A DNA stretch of 64,000 nucleotides. Origin: [Clostridium] symbiosum (GTDB taxonomy: Bacteria > Bacillota > Clostridia > Lachnospirales > Lachnospiraceae). Positions 1 to 8,250 of the stretch are shown here, in pieces (position 1 is the stretch's first letter; every line of letters starts with the position of its first letter). The translations under genes and the position numbers were made by a program. The notes under the pieces were generated by a model, which worked only from the letters and a program-made list of their open reading frames with translations, made no database searches and was not told where the DNA came from. The stretch is from NCBI GenBank assembly GCA_036419695.1, contig CP143946.1, forward strand, positions 2,908,001-2,972,000, in the 5' to 3' direction.

Positions 1-56
1 TTGGCAACGATACCCACTCTGTCCTTTCCAACGATAGTGATAATAATTTTGCTCAT
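1..56 (-). CDS. ACT-domain protein, 5' end only
   Basis: Only the first 18 codons lie in the window; the gene runs off the left edge. The visible N-terminus reads MSKIIITIVGKDRVGIVA, the usual opening of small stand-alone ACT-domain proteins (UPF0237 type, about 90 residues), which are thought to bind amino acids as regulatory subunits. The ATG at 54-56 is preceded by a strong AGGAGG site (complement of 62-67). It lies downstream of walJ on the same strand. The assignment rests on this short stretch alone. Confidence 0.6.
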   Translation of the reverse strand, partial: MSKIIITIVGKDRVGIVA

Positions 57-96
57 AGCGGTTCCTCCTCTTTTCTGTCTGTATGTGGTACTGAAT

Positions 97-894
97 CTAT
101 ATTGTAACAATGGGGGACATATCGTCACGCTTTGCTACCGTTATTGGGAAGTCGGATGCCGTATACGGCGAATCTCCCTGGCTGATTTCCAGACGCACCG
201 TCTCGTATGCCAGTTCTTCATAGTTATTCTCCTTGCTCAGATGCCCAAGGAAAATATGTTTTAAATTGTCGTGAAGGATGCAGTTTAAAAGACGTCCTGC
301 ATTCTCATTGGAAAGATGGCCGTAATCTCCCAGGATACGCCGTTTCAGGTAATATGGGTACGGTCCCGCTTCCAGCATCTTCACATCGTGGTTGGATTCT
401 AAAAGTATCGCATCCAATCCCTGCAGGCGGTCGATTATGTACTGGGAATAATGCCCCATATCGGTTGCCACAGCCACCGATTTGCGGTTGTTCTGCACCC
501 GGTAGGCCACGGGGTTCGAAGCATCGTGATCAATGCGGAACGGCTTTATCTCCAAATCCCCGATGCGAAAATCCACATCGTGGCAGATGGGATGGAAAAG
601 CTCCCTTGGATAGTCACCCAGGCTTTTCACATTGCCGATTTCCTCCAGCGTCTCTTTTGTGCTGTAGATCGGCGTTCCGTACTTTCTTGCCAGAACTCCT
701 AGTCCCTTTATATGGTCCGAGTGTTCGTGGGTAATCAGGATTCCGTCCAGGTCACTCCCAGACACCCCGATTTCGTTCAATCCTTTTTCAATTCTCCTGT
801 TGCTGATTCCGGCGTCTATCAGAATATGGGTCTCATCGCTGCCCACATAAATACAGTTTCCACTGCTGCCGCTCGCTATACTTACCATCCGCAT
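97..894 (-). CDS. walJ: WalJ/YycJ-type metallo-beta-lactamase-fold hydrolase
   Basis: Protein of 265 residues with the metallo-beta-lactamase fold. The metal site THEHSDH is at about residues 54-60, with further histidines and aspartates at 'ATDMGH' (about 143-148) and near the C-terminus (GHLSKEN). The N-terminal SIASGSSGNC is typical of the YycJ/WalJ group. In Firmicutes this protein is linked to the WalRK cell-wall system and to coordination of DNA replication and division; it probably acts as a 5'-3' exonuclease. Here it is not next to walRK. It starts 5 bases after coaE ends, in an apparent polA-coaE-walJ run on the minus strand. The length fits the family. Confidence 0.85.
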   Translation of the reverse strand: MRMVSIASGSSGNCIYVGSDETHILIDAGISNRRIEKGLNEIGVSGSDLDGILITHEHSDHIKGLGVLARKYGTPIYSTKETLEEIGNVKSLGDYPRELFHPICHDVDFRIGDLEIKPFRIDHDASNPVAYRVQNNRKSVAVATDMGHYSQYIIDRLQGLDAILLESNHDVKMLEAGPYPYYLKRRILGDYGHLSNENAGRLLNCILHDNLKHIFLGHLSKENNYEELAYETVRLEISQGDSPYTASDFPITVAKRDDMSPIVTI

Positions 895-899
895 CTGTC

Positions 900-1478
900 T
901 TATTCCTCTTTCAATAAGTTTTCTATCTGAATACGTACTTCTTCCACGGTTCCGTTGTTGTCAAGCTCATGATCCGCCTGGGCCCTGTATTCCTCCTCCG
1001 TTACCTGGTTTGCCATAATCTCCAGGCACTTTTCCTTTGAATAGCCCCGGCTTTCCATGAGTCTTTTGATCCGGTTCTCCCGATTTGTGAAAACATACCA
1101 GATCTCGTCAAACATGTGATTGTGCTCCTCATCAAAGAGAGCAGCTTCCACCACCACAATCTCCTTATCGGAGTGGGCGATGGCATGTTCGATTTCACTC
1201 CATGCCATCGGATGGATAATGGAATTCATCTTTTCGATGGATTCCCTGTCTTTAAATATCAGCTCAGCCATCTTCTGCCTGTCGATACTGCCGTCGGCAT
1301 TCAGAAACGAATTTCCAAAGGCGGCAAGCACCCGGTTGTATCCCTTTTTTCCCGGCTCCATAAGCTGGTGTGCCACCTTGTCCGCTATAATGACATCGGC
1401 TCCGAATTCCTCCTTAAGAATCCGGAGCACCTCACTCTTTCCAGAGCCTACACCTCCGGTGATGCTGATGACCTTCAT
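900..1478 (-). CDS. coaE: Dephospho-CoA kinase
   Basis: Catalyses the last step of coenzyme A synthesis, ATP-dependent phosphorylation of the ribose 3'-hydroxyl of dephospho-CoA, in the cytoplasm. The Walker A motif GGVGSGKS is at residues 8-15 and the family motif DKVAHQLMEPG follows at about 33-43. The 192-residue length is usual. The ATG at 1478 is preferred over one five codons upstream because GGAGG lies 6-7 bases before it. It is 30 bases downstream of the polA stop; the polA-coaE neighbourhood is common in bacteria. Confidence 0.93.
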   Translation of the reverse strand: MKVISITGGVGSGKSEVLRILKEEFGADVIIADKVAHQLMEPGKKGYNRVLAAFGNSFLNADGSIDRQKMAELIFKDRESIEKMNSIIHPMAWSEIEHAIAHSDKEIVVVEAALFDEEHNHMFDEIWYVFTNRENRIKRLMESRGYSKEKCLEIMANQVTEEEYRAQADHELDNNGTVEEVRIQIENLLKEE

Positions 1479-1508
1479 ACTCTTCCTCCACATTCCATAT
1501 CTCTTACG

Positions 1509-4181
1509 CTATTTTGTCTCAAACCAGGAATGCCCCGTCTTCATGTCTATTTCAAGCTCCACCTTTAAGTGGGCCGCATTCTTCATCTCTTCTTCCAGGA
1601 TCTTCCGGACCGTTTCCAGCTCCTGCGTCCATGTCTCGATCAGAAGTTCATCGTGTACCTGAAGCACCAGTCTGGAACGCAGATTTTCTTTTCTCAGCCT
1701 GCCGTCCACCCGGATCATCGCAATCTTGATGATATCGGCCGCCGTGCCCTGGATCGGGGAATTCATCGCCACACGCTCACCGAAGGAACGCTGCATGAAG
1801 TTTGCCGATTTGAGTTCCGGAATGGGGCGTCTTCTGCCGAACATCGTCTCCACATATCCCTGCTCTTTTCCAAGCTCCACCAGATGGTCGAGGAATTTCT
1901 TCACATCCGGGTAAGTCTCAAAATACCGGCTGATATACTCAAGCGCTTCCTTCCTGGAAATGCTGAGATCCTCGCTTAAACCAAAAGCGCTGATTCCGTA
2001 TACGATACCGAAATTGACCGCTTTGGCGTTACGCCTCTGAAGCGCCGTCACCTCGTTAAGCGGCACGTGGAATACCTCCGAGGCCGTGATGGCATGGATG
2101 TCTTCCGCTTTTTTATACGCCTCAATCAGACGCTCGTCCCCCGACATGTGGGCCAGCACTCTCAGCTCGATCTGGGAGTAGTCGGCATCCAGGAGCACAC
2201 AGCCCTCCTGTGGAACGAATACCTTCCTGATTTCCCTTCCAAGCTCCATGCGGACCGGGATATTCTGAAGGTTCGGCTCCGTGCTGCTGATGCGGCCGGT
2301 GGCGGTAATCGTCTGGTTGAAGGTGCCGTGTATCCGGCCGTCATCCCGGATGAAAGCGGCAAGGCCGTCGGCATAGGTGGATTTTAACTTTGTAAGCTGC
2401 CTGTAATCCAGTATCTTTCTGACTACGGGATACTCCGGCGCCAGCTTTTCAAGGACATCGGCCGCTGTGGAATAACCGGTCTTCGTCTTCTTTCCGCCCG
2501 GCATCTTCATCCGGTCAAAGAGGATTTCCCCCAGCTGTTTCGGGGAATTGATATTGAATTCCGTTTCCGTATCCCGGTAAATCTCCTGTTCCAGCGTACC
2601 GATCTGCTCTCCCAGTCTCTCGCCGTAATCGTGGAGTTCCTCCCTGCGCACACAGATTCCCTCCTCCTCCATATGGTAGAGGCTGTAGATAACGGGCATC
2701 TCTATATCGAAAAACAGCTTGCGCATGCCGGCGGCTTCCAGTTTCTTTACGAGAGCCTCCTTCGCCTTCCATGCCACGTACGCCATGTAGCAGATGCAGG
2801 TCTGCGCCTTATCAGGCATCATATCGAATGCCGCCGTAAATGACGTTTTGCCCATGAGATCGGCTCTGGAGGGAACCGTCATATCCAGATAATCCCTGGC
2901 CAGATCGTCGTAATCATAGGTATCCTTCAGCGGATTCAGCAGATATCCCGCCACGCCTGCGTCAAACATGGATTCACCGCCGTTCTCATTGCCGGTTCCG
3001 TCCACAACCCGTCTGTCTCTTCCTTTTAAATAAGGAAGCTGGGGTTTTAAGTCGAGCACGCTGACCGAAGGCACCTCCGTACAGAGACCTTCCATCTTAT
3101 CGGCAAGGTACTCTCCCGTTATAAAACCGGCCGCCGGGATACTGTATATCCGATCCTCCCCATAGCAGAGCGCCAGGGCGGCAACGTCACCGTTTTCTAT
3201 AATCAGCTGCATTCCGGCCGACGGTTTCAAAGCCGCCTCTTTAAAAATCTTCTCCGCCTCCGAAAATTCCGTAACGGTCTTAAAATGTTCCTCTACCTTG
3301 GACGTGGAAAAAACACCGGCATCAAACTTCTGGAGAATCGATTTGAATTCCAGCTGCTTCATATACTGATATGCTTCCGGTGTGTATAAATTGGTTATTT
3401 CTGAATCTTCCAGTGAAAACTCAATATCACAGTCAATGCAGATAGTGGCAAGCTCTTTGCTCATCTGAGCCATATCGTAGTGCTCCCTCAGCGCTTTCTG
3501 GGCCCTCGGAGGTTTCACCTCGTCAATGTTCTCATATGCCTTCTCGATGGAGCCGTAATTTACAATCAGGCTGGTCGCCGTCTTCTCACCGATGGACGGC
3601 ACGCCCGGGATGTTGTCCGAAGCATCGCCCATCAGAGCTTTCACGTCGATAAACTCCGTCGGCGTCACCTGATACTCCGCCTTCACATCGGCCGGATAAT
3701 AGTCCTTAATCTCCGTTGCTCCCCTGGAAGTCCTCGGCATGCGGATTTTGATTTTCTCATCGGCAAGCTGGAGAAGATCCCGGTCCCCCGATACGATGGA
3801 AACCTCCACCCCCTGAGCGGCGCAGCGCTTTGCTATCGTTCCGAGAATATCGTCGGCCTCATAACCGGGGCGGGTCAGAATCGGGATTCCCATGGAAGAC
3901 AGCACTTCCTTCATCACGGGAACCTGTTCGTGCAGTTCCTCCGGCATCGGTTTCCTCGTTCCCTTATATGCCTCATACATCTTGTGGCGGAACGTAGGCT
4001 CCTTAAGGTCAAATGCGACCGCAATATGATCGGCCTTTTCGTCCTCAATGACGCGGAACATAATGTTAAGGAAACCGTATACTGCATTGGTATGCAGTCC
4101 CTTGGAATTGGTCAGTTCCGGCACACCGTAAAAAGCCCGGTTCAATATGCTGTGGCCGTCTATTAATACTAATTTGCTCAT
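1509..4181 (-). CDS. polA: DNA polymerase I
   Basis: Protein of 890 residues for Okazaki-fragment processing and repair. Residues about 1-290 are the 5'-3' flap nuclease (LVLIDGHSILNRAFYG, GYEADDILGT, GDRDLLQL, GDASDNIPGVPSIGEKTA). Residues about 300-480 occupy the place of the 3'-5' exonuclease but lack the DxE metal motif (the strand reads LIIENGDVAALAL), so proofreading is probably absent, as in Bacillus and Thermus enzymes. The polymerase domain shows motif A (DADYSQIELR), motif B (RRNAKAVNFGIVYG) and motif C (VHDELLIE). A GGAGA site precedes the ATG. It heads the polA-coaE-walJ run. Confidence 0.97.
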   Translation of the reverse strand: MSKLVLIDGHSILNRAFYGVPELTNSKGLHTNAVYGFLNIMFRVIEDEKADHIAVAFDLKEPTFRHKMYEAYKGTRKPMPEELHEQVPVMKEVLSSMGIPILTRPGYEADDILGTIAKRCAAQGVEVSIVSGDRDLLQLADEKIKIRMPRTSRGATEIKDYYPADVKAEYQVTPTEFIDVKALMGDASDNIPGVPSIGEKTATSLIVNYGSIEKAYENIDEVKPPRAQKALREHYDMAQMSKELATICIDCDIEFSLEDSEITNLYTPEAYQYMKQLEFKSILQKFDAGVFSTSKVEEHFKTVTEFSEAEKIFKEAALKPSAGMQLIIENGDVAALALCYGEDRIYSIPAAGFITGEYLADKMEGLCTEVPSVSVLDLKPQLPYLKGRDRRVVDGTGNENGGESMFDAGVAGYLLNPLKDTYDYDDLARDYLDMTVPSRADLMGKTSFTAAFDMMPDKAQTCICYMAYVAWKAKEALVKKLEAAGMRKLFFDIEMPVIYSLYHMEEEGICVRREELHDYGERLGEQIGTLEQEIYRDTETEFNINSPKQLGEILFDRMKMPGGKKTKTGYSTAADVLEKLAPEYPVVRKILDYRQLTKLKSTYADGLAAFIRDDGRIHGTFNQTITATGRISSTEPNLQNIPVRMELGREIRKVFVPQEGCVLLDADYSQIELRVLAHMSGDERLIEAYKKAEDIHAITASEVFHVPLNEVTALQRRNAKAVNFGIVYGISAFGLSEDLSISRKEALEYISRYFETYPDVKKFLDHLVELGKEQGYVETMFGRRRPIPELKSANFMQRSFGERVAMNSPIQGTAADIIKIAMIRVDGRLRKENLRSRLVLQVHDELLIETWTQELETVRKILEEEMKNAAHLKVELEIDMKTGHSWFETK

Positions 4182-4258
4182 TTCATTGTCTCCTGTCCTG
4201 TTACTGCTTGCAGCGCTGTTTTTACAGGGCCGTCAAACGGTAACCCTGTTCTGTCGAT

Positions 4259-4594
4259 TTAATAAAGCCAGATTCGAAACTGAAGGAGTACCGTCACAAT
4301 CACCGCCATAACGCACAGTGTATTGACCGCATAGCGAAGTGTCCGGAATGCCCACATTCTCTGCACCCTGGCATAGGATTCCTGGATTCTGCGTTCAAGG
4401 GCGCCCGCAATGTCAAAGGTTCCGTCTCCTTTATCGAGCTGCTTCAGGCCGACATCCACCATAAAGTAGATCTCAAGCTCTTCCTGGCAGTTCCTGCAGG
4501 ATTCAATATGCGTTAAAAACTCTTCCATCTCGTCGCCGGTCAGCTTATCATTAATATACGGCGTCACCAGATGCTCCGCTTCCTGACAAGTCAC
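4259..4594 (-). CDS. Small zinc-finger (anti-sigma-like) membrane protein
   Basis: Protein of 111 residues. The N-terminal half carries a putative zinc-binding HxxxCxxC (HIESCRNC, about residues 28-35), preceded by the helix start MTCQEAEHLVTPYINDKLTG; this is the zf-HC2 fold of anti-sigma factors such as RsiW and RskA. A single hydrophobic segment lies at about 88-108, with a very short C-terminus. The start is a GTG with GGAGG seven bases upstream. No ECF sigma factor lies beside it: the flanks are polA and an aldolase-like gene. It could therefore be an orphan anti-sigma factor or an unrelated zinc-finger membrane protein. Confidence 0.6.
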   Translation of the reverse strand: MTCQEAEHLVTPYINDKLTGDEMEEFLTHIESCRNCQEELEIYFMVDVGLKQLDKGDGTFDIAGALERRIQESYARVQRMWAFRTLRYAVNTLCVMAVIVTVLLQFRIWLY

Positions 4595-4614
4595 TGCCTC
4601 ACCTCCATTTTAAC

Positions 4615-4648
4615 GGCAGAGCGTAGCCCTTTCAAGGCCTGCTCTGCC
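4615..4648. terminator. Hairpin between the aldolase-like and zinc-finger genes
   Basis: An 8-bp inverted repeat, GGCAGAGC with GCTCTGCC, extended inward by AGCC/GGCT-like pairing. On the minus strand it is followed by GTTAAAAT, a poor U tract, so it may be a weak terminator or only an RNA hairpin. Confidence 0.35.
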
Positions 4649-4713
4649 CATTTTCGTATATCATACAATATTATACCCGATTTTTCAAGAGATTGAACAG
4701 GAATATGCGGTGT

Positions 4714-5691
4714 TTATGCGCCCATTAACTGACGGAACAGCCCGGAGTATTCCGTTTTGTGGTTCTCCACAAACTCGATGGCTTTGGAAGGATGCTTGCT
4801 TCCCTGCCCGGTCAGAAGATAGGGAATGTCATATCCCCAGAGCACTCCGGCCTGTTTCAGGGGCAGCACCTGCTCTTCTATAAATTCAATAATCGGCAGC
4901 TCATCGTACCGCTCCAATCCCCTCATATATCCCAGAAGCTGTTCCGTCGAACAGTTCCCGGCTCCTCTTCCCATCCCGTTCACCGTCACGTCCAGAAGGG
5001 ACGCTCCGTTTCTCATCGCCTCGATGGTATTGGCAAAAGCAAGCTGCTGGTTGTTGTGCGCATGGATTCCGACTCTGCGGACCGCATCTTCTGTTCCACC
5101 GCCATCTCTTCCATTGCCGCACTTTCCAGCCATTTCAATATAGCGTCTCGTCAGCCTGCCAATCTCTTCCGGGTAAAAAGAACCGTAGCTGTCCACCAGG
5201 TAAACGGCGTCGGCCCTGCTGCCCCTCACACTCCCAAGGGCCTCCTCTATCTCTGCCTCGGTGTTATTCGAAACCGCCATAATATTAACCGCCGTCTCAT
5301 AGCCGCAGCCCCGGCAGTATTCCTCCATATCGAGCGCCTCATCCATCTTATCCGCATAGGTGGCAATCCTTATCATATCGATTACACTGTCCTCCTTTTT
5401 CAGGATGTCTTTCCTGTAATCGGTCCTTCCCACATCGGCCATAACGGAAATCTTCATGGAAGTTTTATTATCCCCGACGATGGCCCTGATATCCTCTTCA
5501 CGGCAGAATTTCCATTTGCCGAATTCTCTTCGGTCAAACAGCGCTTCAGAAGCTTTATATCCGAATTCCATATAGTCGATACCGGCCAGAAGATTCGCCC
5601 GGTACAGCCCGCGTACAAAGTCGTCCGTAAAATAAAAACGGTTAACCAGTCCTCCATCCCTTAACGTGCAATCCAAAATTTTCTGCTCCAT
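4714..5691 (-). CDS. DRE-TIM aldolase-superfamily protein
   Basis: Protein of 325 residues from the HMG-CoA lyase/isopropylmalate synthase (DRE-TIM) superfamily. The opening ILDCTLRDGG (residues 4-13) carries the metal-binding D and the R of the signature. The second metal site is IHAHNN at about 204-209, where the usual HxH pattern is kept. The family covers 4-hydroxy-2-oxovalerate aldolase and various acyl transferases; a C-terminal communication domain is absent, so it is more likely an aldolase than a synthase. No partner dehydrogenase is nearby, so the substrate is unknown. RBS GGAGA precedes the ATG. A short repeat shared with the upp leader lies 50 bases upstream. Confidence 0.7.
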   Translation of the reverse strand: MEQKILDCTLRDGGLVNRFYFTDDFVRGLYRANLLAGIDYMEFGYKASEALFDRREFGKWKFCREEDIRAIVGDNKTSMKISVMADVGRTDYRKDILKKEDSVIDMIRIATYADKMDEALDMEEYCRGCGYETAVNIMAVSNNTEAEIEEALGSVRGSRADAVYLVDSYGSFYPEEIGRLTRRYIEMAGKCGNGRDGGGTEDAVRRVGIHAHNNQQLAFANTIEAMRNGASLLDVTVNGMGRGAGNCSTEQLLGYMRGLERYDELPIIEFIEEQVLPLKQAGVLWGYDIPYLLTGQGSKHPSKAIEFVENHKTEYSGLFRQLMGA

Positions 5692-5740
5692 GATTCGTCT
5701 CCTTTCTGTCCGTCTTTTGCGGCATATTACATCTTCGCGC

Positions 5741-5799
5741 GAGTGCGCTTCCTGCCCGGAGGGCTTTTTATATCATAGGATCACTTTCCTATGATATAA
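5741..5799 (-). repeat. Short palindromic repeat, copy A (leader of aldolase-like gene)
   Basis: Read on the minus strand this segment contains TATCATAGGAAAGTG, then CCTATGATATAAAAA, then GCCCTCCGGGCAGGA and a CGCACT. The same series recurs at 12150-12210 on the plus strand with only a few differences. Both copies sit 50-60 bases upstream of a start codon and in the same orientation to that gene. The CATAGG/CCTATG arms form one hairpin and GCCC/GGGC a second. Confidence 0.75.
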
Positions 5800-5833
5800 A
5801 AAAAGCCGATCCCTGCACATGCAGACATCGGCT
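5797..5833 (-). terminator. Terminator of the 36-residue peptide gene
   Basis: On the minus strand the hairpin AGCCGAT...ATCGGCT (5804-5833) is followed at once by a run of seven T. This is a good intrinsic terminator. It gives a predicted transcript of only about 210 nt from the promoter at 6016-6044. Confidence 0.8.
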
Positions 5834-5874
5834 CATCATTTTCTGTTCAGTGTGTGGCTACTGATCGCTTCTGA

Positions 5875-5985
5875 CTATACTCGAATGCTCATGCACAGCA
5901 AAAAAACCGGTACAAAATAAAAGTACCAGTAGCCATAAAATGTATATCCTGTTGAATTTACACATGTAAGGCGGTCTGCTGTCAT
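5875..5985 (-). CDS. 36-residue hydrophobic aromatic-rich peptide
   Basis: A short open frame absent from simple ORF filters. The ATG at 5985 follows AGGAG by six bases. The peptide starts MTADRLTCVNSTGYTF and continues with a block rich in Tyr, Trp and Phe (GYWYFYFVPVFLLCM), ending SIRV; the hydrophobic block could span or sit in a membrane. It is framed by a perfect consensus promoter and a strong terminator. The transcript can form long-range pairs (TGGCTACTG at 5855-5863 with CAGTAGCCA at 5927-5935) and a hairpin GGTAC/GTACC inside the gene. Size and layout resemble type I toxin mRNAs or small membrane peptides, but no antisense RNA gene is identified. It might instead be a structured small RNA with an incidental frame. 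Confidence 0.5.
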   Translation of the reverse strand: MTADRLTCVNSTGYTFYGYWYFYFVPVFLLCMSIRV

Positions 5986-6015
5986 AATGAACACTCCTGT
6001 CAGATAGTTAGTTGC

Positions 6016-6044
6016 ATTATAGTGTATCGAATTTCATTTGTCAA
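6016..6044 (-). promoter_or_regulatory. Perfect consensus sigma-A promoter
   Basis: On the minus strand TTGACA (complement of 6039-6044) and TATAAT (complement of 6016-6021) are separated by exactly 17 bases. Both hexamers match consensus completely, which is rare for a chromosomal promoter. Transcription would start near 6009, leaving a leader of about 24 nt before the peptide ATG at 5985. Confidence 0.85.
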
Positions 6045-6063
6045 CGTAAAAAAGAAAAAGAAA

Positions 6064-6097
6064 AGCCCCGGAACCTTATAAAAAAGATTCCGGGGCT
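6064..6097 (-). terminator. Terminator of tRNA-Leu
   Basis: On the minus strand AGCCCCGGAA pairs with TTCCGGGGCT around an A/T-rich loop and is followed by TTTTC and further T-rich sequence. It ends the tRNA transcript and lies just before the peptide promoter. Confidence 0.85.
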
Positions 6098-6112
6098 GCC
6101 CCTGCCAAGGAG

Positions 6113-6195
6113 TGCCGGCCACGGGACTTGAACCCGTACGGTGTTGCCACCAATGGATTTTGAGTCCACCTCGTCTGCCATTCCGACAGGCCGGC
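6113..6195 (-). tRNA. tRNA-Leu (CAA)
   Basis: An 83-nt tRNA on the minus strand. The acceptor arms are GCCGGCC at the 5' end and GGCCGGC plus discriminator A at the 3' end. The anticodon stem TGGA/TCCA encloses CTCAAAA, giving anticodon CAA. The variable arm is long (class II), as expected for leucine tRNA, and GGTTCAAGTCC is the T arm. No CCA is encoded. It has its own promoter and terminator and is not part of a tRNA cluster. Confidence 0.95.
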
Positions 6196-6214
6196 TACGC
6201 TGTCAGCGAATATT

Positions 6215-6243
6215 ATATTACCAAAATTGTGAGAAAAATGCAA
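6215..6243 (-). promoter_or_regulatory. Promoter of tRNA-Leu
   Basis: On the minus strand TTGCAT (complement of 6238-6243) and TAATAT (complement of 6215-6220) are 17 bases apart, about 20 bases upstream of the mature tRNA 5' end. Confidence 0.55.
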
Positions 6244-6303
6244 CTACTTTTTATCCGCTTTCAGCTTTTTCTTTTCCCTATCGGCAATTACATTTCCGGC
6301 TGC

Positions 6304-7482
6304 CTAGTGGTGGAACAGGCGGATTCCCGTGAATGCCATCACGATTCCGTATTTATTGCATACTTCGATCACATTGTCGTCGCGCACGGAGCCGCCCGGC
6401 TGTGCGATATAGTTAACGCCGCTCTTATGGGCGCGCTCGATATTGTCGCCGAACGGGAAGAATGCATCGGAGCCAAGGGTTACGCCGCTCATCTGATCGA
6501 GCCAGGCTCTTTTCTCCTCGCGTGTGAATACGGGAGGTTTCACCTTAAATATATTCTGCCATACGCCTTCCGCCAGGACATCCATATACTCGTCCCCAAT
6601 GTACACGTCGATGGCATTGTCCCTGTCGGCCCTTCGGATGCCGTCCACAAACTTAAGGTTCAGCACCTGGGGCGCCTGTCTTAAGAACCAATTGTCCGCC
6701 TTCTGGCCGGCCAGCCTCGTGCAGTGTACTCTGGACTGCTGTCCCGCGCCCACGCCGATTGCCTGTCCGTCCTTCACGTAGCAGACGGAGTTGGACTGCG
6801 TGTATTTGAGGGTGATCAGTGAAACAATCATATCAATTATAGCCGAATCAGGAAGCTCTTTATTCTCCGTCACAATATTGGAAAGAAGTTCCCTGTCAAT
6901 CTTAAGCTCATTTCTACCCTGCTCAAACGTAATTCCATATACCTGTTTTTTCTCCACAGGCGCCGGAACATAGTCCGGATCGATTTGAATCACATTATAA
7001 TTTCCGTTCTTCTTGGCCTTCAGAATTTCCAGGGCCTCTTCCGTATATCCCGGCGCAATGACACCGTCGGAAACCTCGCGTTTGATCAGGCGGGCCGTGT
7101 CTGCGTCACAGACATCGGACAGGGAGACAAAATCCCCAAAGGAGGACATACGATCCGCTCCCCTGGCCCTCGCATAGGCACAGGCGATCGGTGACAGCTC
7201 TCCCATATCATCCACCCAGTAAATCTTTCTCATCGTCTCATCGAGAGGCAGTCCCACCGCCGCGCCGGCCGGTGATACATGTTTAAAGGATGCCGCCGCC
7301 GGAAGTCCCGTGGCCTGTCTAAGCTCCTTCACAAGCTGCCAGCCGTTGAATGCATCGAGAAAATTGATATATCCGGGACGGCCGCCCAGCACCTGAATCG
7401 GCAGTTCGCTTCCGTCCTCCACATAGATTCTGGATGGCTTCTGGTTGGGGTTGCAGCCGTATTTTAACTCCAGTTCTTTCAT
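6304..7482 (-). CDS. purH: AICAR formyltransferase (PurH without cyclohydrolase domain)
   Basis: Transfers a formyl group from 10-formyltetrahydrofolate to AICAR in purine synthesis. The 392-residue protein contains only the AICARFT part of PurH: it begins MKELELKYGCNPNQKPS, and the catalytic Lys-His pair is in FKHVSPAGAAV at about residues 66-76. The N-terminal MGS-like cyclohydrolase domain of the usual 500+ residue bifunctional PurH is absent. The missing activity is supplied by the next gene upstream, purO-like, 54 bases away in the same orientation. A strong AGGAGG precedes the ATG. The tRNA-Leu promoter lies between its stop and the tRNA. Confidence 0.92.
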   Translation of the reverse strand: MKELELKYGCNPNQKPSRIYVEDGSELPIQVLGGRPGYINFLDAFNGWQLVKELRQATGLPAAASFKHVSPAGAAVGLPLDETMRKIYWVDDMGELSPIACAYARARGADRMSSFGDFVSLSDVCDADTARLIKREVSDGVIAPGYTEEALEILKAKKNGNYNVIQIDPDYVPAPVEKKQVYGITFEQGRNELKIDRELLSNIVTENKELPDSAIIDMIVSLITLKYTQSNSVCYVKDGQAIGVGAGQQSRVHCTRLAGQKADNWFLRQAPQVLNLKFVDGIRRADRDNAIDVYIGDEYMDVLAEGVWQNIFKVKPPVFTREEKRAWLDQMSGVTLGSDAFFPFGDNIERAHKSGVNYIAQPGGSVRDDNVIEVCNKYGIVMAFTGIRLFHH

Positions 7483-7536
7483 TAAAACTTCCTCCTTTGT
7501 ATTAAGCGTTACAGTAAAATGAACTGCAGCGGTGTC

Positions 7537-8250
7537 TTACTGATTCTTATTTATGATCTTCGAGCGTGTCTTCCTTGTTTCAATATCAATATAACGCACA
7601 AAAAGAGAAACCTTGTTGTCCGGATTTAAGTTCTCCCACAGAAGATCTGCGAACTCGTCCATATCGTCGGGAATGGAAATCCTCTTTGGCTCCCCCTCAA
7701 AGCTTGGAAGCGGATTGCCGTCCTGCATATAGGTGTGGATAAAGTGGCCCTCTCCCGGTATCGGATTCTGATATGCATAGGTAAAACGCAGACAGGAATC
7801 GGGTCTGCCATTGTCACTCTTTAAGATGGACATGGCATAATTGTAGCCGCTGTCCTCGATGTGCATGATACCCGAAATACGTGGTGTATAGTTCGGTGCG
7901 TCCGGTTCAAAATCACGGCAGCGGAGTGACTGCTCGAACGTGAGCTGGATGTCCATCCCATCGTAAATCGTGTCGGTCTGATCGCCGTTTGTCACAATTG
8001 TCTTATTGCCCAGCACTCTGACCGGTGCATAAATGATCAGGCTCGGATCGGTGAGTTTTGATGGATCGAAAGCCTGTGTGCGGATTCCGTCTCCGTCCTC
8101 CACAAAGACACGGTTTCTGCTGTTCTCGCTTCTTCCCATGATAAAATAGGCTGTTACGGCTTTTGTGCCGTCCGCCGATCTGCCGATGATAATTCCGCGG
8201 CCGGGGTAGGAATTATTCTTCAGTTCCTCTGCAATAGATAACATTTTCAT
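7537..8250 (-). CDS. purO: PurO-like IMP cyclohydrolase
   Basis: Protein of 237 residues resembling the archaeal-type IMP cyclohydrolase family, which closes FAICAR to IMP. Conserved stretches are SYPGRGIIIGRS (about residues 12-23), YFIMGRSENSRNRVF (about 33-47) and VTNGDQTDTIYDGM (about 87-100). It precedes the formyltransferase-only PurH, so the pair performs the last two steps of IMP synthesis as separate proteins. The ATG at 8250 is chosen because AGGAGG lies eight bases upstream (complement of 8259-8264); a longer frame to 8334 has no such site. The family call is from motif memory, not a search. Confidence 0.82.
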   Translation of the reverse strand: MKMLSIAEELKNNSYPGRGIIIGRSADGTKAVTAYFIMGRSENSRNRVFVEDGDGIRTQAFDPSKLTDPSLIIYAPVRVLGNKTIVTNGDQTDTIYDGMDIQLTFEQSLRCRDFEPDAPNYTPRISGIMHIEDSGYNYAMSILKSDNGRPDSCLRFTYAYQNPIPGEGHFIHTYMQDGNPLPSFEGEPKRISIPDDMDEFADLLWENLNPDNKVSLFVRYIDIETRKTRSKIINKNQ

